Of a DNA stretch of 64,000 nt, positions 60,001-64,000 are shown piece by piece. The position numbers and the translations under genes were made by a program. Each line of letters opens with the position of its first letter. The first letter of the stretch is position 1. The stretch is taken from the NCBI GenBank assembly GCA_004369085.1, contig ML210147.1, positions 372,001 to 436,000 of the forward strand. Reading direction: 5' to 3'. A model generated the notes under the pieces. That model did not search any database, was not told where the DNA came from, and saw nothing but the letters and a program-made list of their open reading frames with translations. The stretch is from Coprinopsis marcescibilis. Lineage: Eukaryota > Basidiomycota > Agaricomycetes > Agaricales > Psathyrellaceae.

Positions 60001-63000
60001 CATCTGGAGAAGGAACGAGACTAGCTTTATTCTATCCTTCATCGGTGACTTTGCCAATGCCTCGTTCCAGCATTGTGTGATGGCACTCAGTTGAGCGGGT
60101 AGCAAGCTAGCACAAAGCGTACGAACAGCAAGGCGTATTTCTTCCTGTGCTCGGTCAGATCGTCTGAGTCAAGAAGTATAGCAAACATCGGGTACCTCTG
60201 GGTCTTTCCATAGTAGAGAAAAGAAGGAAGTAAACAGTTCTGCCACTGTTGACCGCCATTGCCGCCCGTCGACGTTGAACGCAGGGCTGGTGACGTCGGT
60301 GACAATGCGCGCCAAGCGATTCACGGCCTTCAGTCTGAAGAATATAATCACGTCAGCGAGAGCGGTACCACAGCCGGAAGCAAACGGTGTACCTATTATT
60401 CCAGTCCAAGACTGGGCTCAAAGCCTCGTCTACCAAGGTCTGCAAAGATTCTGAATCGACTGCTAAGACCCTGAGGAGGAACTCTGAACGAATGGAGTCG
60501 ATGCCATGCAGCTGAACCCCATAAAAATGCCAAGCACTGAAGAAGATTTCAGTTCTCGATCTGCAAGATAGATCAGAGCGCAATACCAGTAGGCGACCAA
60601 GTTGCTGTTGCGAAGGATAAAGTTGTCAACTTCGTAGGACTCGACGAGAGGAGAATGGTTGAAGAAAAGGCTGAAGAACTTGGCGATGTATGATGTGACT
60701 TTGGCATCCTCGAGTTGTAAAAATTGACCAATCGTGTGCAAGATTTCTGGCTCAATGAAGATCGGATCGACGACAGTGGATGCGCGGGTCACTAATTTCC
60801 TCCTAGTGCCGATACTTGGGCATGAGATTTCATTCCGCTGATAGAAACGGGGCAAACAAACCTGGAGGGTAATTCTTTGGTATCTTCTTCAGTCATGAAC
60901 TTCATGTCTAATATGACGGTTCGGTCACATCCATAGATAAGACTACAAGCGGCCAGAAGTCGTCGGAAAGTCGTCAGGCTAATAGATGTTAGTAATTCTT
61001 GCGACAAAGCGGTTTCGACACTGACCAAAGTTCAGAGATCGCTGCGTCGTCACCGCTCAGGGCTTTGACCAGCGGCTGTTCGAATACAACTAGCAGCCTC
61101 GAGAACAAGATCTGCATGTTCTGCCGTCCCATCGACTTTAGCCAGAACGAAAGCATTACAATGTTAACAAACAGATGTACGCCAGTCAAATTTGACGGAC
61201 GAGAGTTAACTAGTGCCAAGAACTGTTCCAAGGTTTCAAGAGGAATTTCTAACCCTGAACGGACGATCATCACTACCCAGTTTAACACTTGATTGAGATC
61301 GGCTTCGGAACGTGAAGCCACTTGCACAAGTATTGCAAGAGGGCCGGTGGCAGAGGGGGAAGAGCCATCCGGTTCCTGGGACAACGGCTGGGTAGGCGAT
61401 GTAACCGACATAGCGGCGCGACTACTGGTAGAATCTAGGAATACCCGATTGAGCCCCGTAATTGGCTACTTTTTGTGTGAGAGGACGCTAGGGTCAAGGA
61501 TCAAGGCCACTTACAGTCTTACCCTGATCAAAGTCGTTGACCATTCTTAACCATCGTAACTTGAGGTTATCCAGAGCAGAGAAGGCGATAGACGACTGAG
61601 CGACCTTGCTAACACAGTAAAGAACTTCATTGAGGTGTTGTGGAGGCTTCGTCTATGGATCATTAGTCCAACGGTTACATGTATCAATGTCATTGTGAAT
61701 ACTGACCTCAACATCACCGAAACGGCTTTCGAACGTTTCTATACCCGCCGTACGATCTTCCGCTAGCTCTACACATGCGTTGTAAATGATGAATTCGTAG
61801 GCTGCTGGATCTTGATTGTGGAGGGAAAACAACCATGGTTCTGCGTAACGAGAAAGCAAAGCCCGTCTCGCCACAACGTAATCTCGTCCATTCCCACTGA
61901 CTTGCGAATCGGTCAGGGTCCGAGTTATGCGAGAGGCTGGCCAGGGAGGTGCGTCTGACGGGGATCGAACTCCAGGGAGAGGGGTTTGCTTGGCAATATG
62001 ATCGCGTAGAATAGTGGCAAGGTTATCATCCTTGAACAAGGTGCGTTCAGCCTTCGTTAATAAGGTATTGATATTGAAGGCACACCTCAGCAATAATCCA
62101 AGAGACAATGCTTCTGGTCAACCTTTTCAGACCATAGTCCGACATCAACCCATTTGGCCAAAATCTCCGGACCAACAAAAGGAACGCGAATTCGTTTACG
62201 GATAAGTCAAGGTCCAGCAGACAAACCTCAACCGCTGTGACCAGGGTTTCAACGTCCATGGAAAGATCAAGTCCAAGGGGTAAAGGGAAAACGCAAATGT
62301 CAGATTTATCCGCCATCGACTCTACAAAGGAGGTTGGGCGCGCTTCCAGGCGCTCGAAAAAGCTGAGATGGTGGAGGTGGGTGAATAATGTTTTGATGAC
62401 GATTGGTGTATGGATGCTGAATTCCACGTTAAGAATCTCCTGCATGTGAGCCAAAGGGACAGCTTCATAGGGATGGGCAACGGATTCTGCCTGTGGGAAA
62501 GGAAATACTTCCTGGGCGCTGACGTTTAGCAAATCCGACGAAGCGGAAGGATTCGTAGGTTGTGTCGATATGGGGGACTTCATCGAGGTGGATAGGTAGA
62601 CAAGGTTTGAGAAGTCGTAGAGGATGGAATGTTCCGAGTATCCGATGCCGTTTTCCTCCATATAATCGATCGTCGCGTTAGACCTATGCAGACTCTGCGA
62701 GCCAAGGAGCTGCTTGCACCAGTAAATGGTTTGATGGATCTCAAACTCGTCAAGTTTGCCACCTATCCTTGGTTTAATCCCCTTCTGCTTCACGAGGATC
62801 GAGCCTAGAGCAACTCCATTATTGAGAAGATCTAGCTGTGTCCTTTGAGTGTCGTAGACGACAAGAACCTCCTCATAACTCAGCAGTGCTAATTGATCGA
62901 ACGACCAATTGAGCTCAGGGAAATGCTGGGTTGCTGAGCGTCGGAGCGCCTTGGTATCGACCGTCAAATGATCAGACAGCAGTTCCAGCCCTTCACACCG

Positions 63001-64000
63001 CGGGATCATCATCGTTCTAACACATGCCGAATGTGAAATCATGGAACATCTGGTGCATTTAATGGCTTGTGCCACGGTACCCCAAAGTGGTTGTCGGCAA
63101 AGGTAGCATGGGCAGAGGGTGAAGAGATTGATGGGAGTAAAGTTGTGGTTGTTGATTGAGATAGCGGGGTCGCCAGAATCACGACTTGGAAGAAGGTAGG
63201 AGAAACGGTACATCGCGACTTTCTGGGTGGTCGGATCTCCAGACATCGAATATTGGAGGACCACACTTCCGTCTGGGGGATCGTAGCAGTCGAAGTGGAC
63301 AGAGCACAGGCAGAATGGACATAGCAGCCCAAAGTTGTGGAGGGCATTCGAACAAGCAGCGCAAGTGTGCTGCGGAATGGCATCGTTCGGCCAGCTGGCC
63401 TTCTGAACGAATTGCCAGGGGACGAACTGGTGATGTTGATGATTTCGTTGACCAGGGAATTGACTTGGGGTTGTGTTCCAGACTGGGCGAAATGGAACCG
63501 CCAGGGAACGGCTGATTGTACTATGACCAATGACCTTGGGCCAGAGGCATGCAAGGACAGCGCACGCCTGCTTCCTCGATCTAGATGTATGATAGGCGAC
63601 AATGGCGAGCAAGTCGTTGTACGAGTCGATCTTCAAAGTTGCTATGAGGTCCAATAGTCGATTAAAATGGCCAGGCAATTCGCAATTGTCGTCATTCGAG
63701 GTGATATCAACGGCTTCGAGTATCGCTGCCATTAATGGGGCTACGAGAGATGATAGATAGTACACGGTTGCCTCTTGATGGGGAGCATTGCTTGATTGCA
63801 CTTTGATCATTGAATCCTCGGATTCATGGTGAATTTCATTCGAGACCTCTTCGATCTGAATTGAGACGATGGGGGGACTGTGCGGTCGTCGTTCTACAAC
63901 CAACTTTAGCAAAAGACGGGACTGCACAATTGAAGCAGGCTTACCAGTTGGACTCATCAATGAAGCTGGATCGTCTCTCTTGCTAAGGTTTTGGTAAAGC
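57029..64000 (-). CDS. Very large C1-domain, helical-repeat protein (possible UNC80-like), 5' end outside window
   Basis: A multi-exon gene of more than 6.9 kb, open at the right edge and ending LAYVERYMG at 57029-57031. The first large exon in the window (from the edge to about 62047) encodes two cysteine-rich modules. At about 63366-63286 there is HTCAACSN...LCPFCLCSVHFDC. At about 63147-62995 there is a C1-like pattern: His, then CYLC, CTRC, a His four residues later, C, and a final C (H-x-C2-x-C2-H-C-C order). The rest is hydrophobic helical sequence typical of HEAT/ARM-type scaffolds. The C1 plus giant helical layout recalls fungal proteins I associate with an UNC80-type C-terminal domain, partner of NALCN-like channels. 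That link is from memory, not proven here. Exon borders over 57029-62000 are approximate. Confidence 0.55.

Noticed and set aside
1..64000. Transposons, CRISPR arrays, operons or a biosynthetic gene cluster
   Set aside because: No transposase or reverse-transcriptase motifs, long terminal repeats, spaced direct repeats, or polyketide/peptide synthase or terpene-cyclase signatures were seen on either strand.

Overview
The window is nuclear DNA of a filamentous basidiomycete fungus, most likely an Agaricomycete; the species cannot be told from the sequence. The evidence is dense protein-coding content on both strands, many short (about 45-80 nt) spliceosomal introns, branch sites of the CTAAC/CTGAC type, and a set of fungal housekeeping orthologues. 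I see no operons, plasmid or phage genes, CRISPR arrays or intact transposons. Gene models were built by eye, by matching open frames across splice sites to known family motifs. Where exon coordinates are given I checked that the summed lengths are divisible by three.

Left part (1-13010): the 5' part of an unrecognised charged nuclear-type protein, fructose-1,6-bisphosphatase, a four-finger C2H2 transcription factor divergent from a PMP3-family membrane peptide with a long lysine-rich tail, a secreted PNGase A-like glycoamidase, and the trifunctional C1-tetrahydrofolate synthase. Middle left (13396-22000): mitochondrial GrpE/Mge1, mitochondrial phenylalanyl-tRNA synthetase, a single-pass coiled-coil membrane protein, a Nur1/DUF2418 nuclear-rim protein, an intron-containing tRNA-Ile(UAU), a small soluble ABC ATPase of the YbbL/FetA/STAR1 type, and Tom40.

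Centre (23221-38090): two tandem GT15 alpha-mannosyltransferases, the PI 4-kinase Pik1, the oligosaccharyltransferase subunit Ost3/6 and the COPII scaffold Sec16. Right part (38596-64000): a Pumilio-family protein, kinesin-1, the elongation factor Elf1, kinesin-5, Vps55, the TRAPPII subunit Trs120, Dpm2, and a very large C1-domain protein (possibly UNC80-like) running off the right edge. Many of these genes serve the secretory pathway: mannosylation (GT15 pair, Dpm2, Ost3/6), ER exit (Sec16), Golgi PI4P (Pik1), Golgi tethering (Trs120) and endosomal sorting (Vps55). This is probably chance clustering of common genes, but it is noticeable.

The most unusual features are in gene structure. The two GT15 paralogues keep an identical exon grid with conserved 10-nt and 6-nt microexons, and differ by exactly two introns. 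At least six introns must be read as GC-AG for the frame to hold, three of them in one GT15 gene. Kinesin-1 has a 5-nt microexon in its tail, and Dpm2 appears to have its ATG alone as the first coding exon. The strongest unknowns are the stand-alone ABC ATPase and the giant C1-domain protein.
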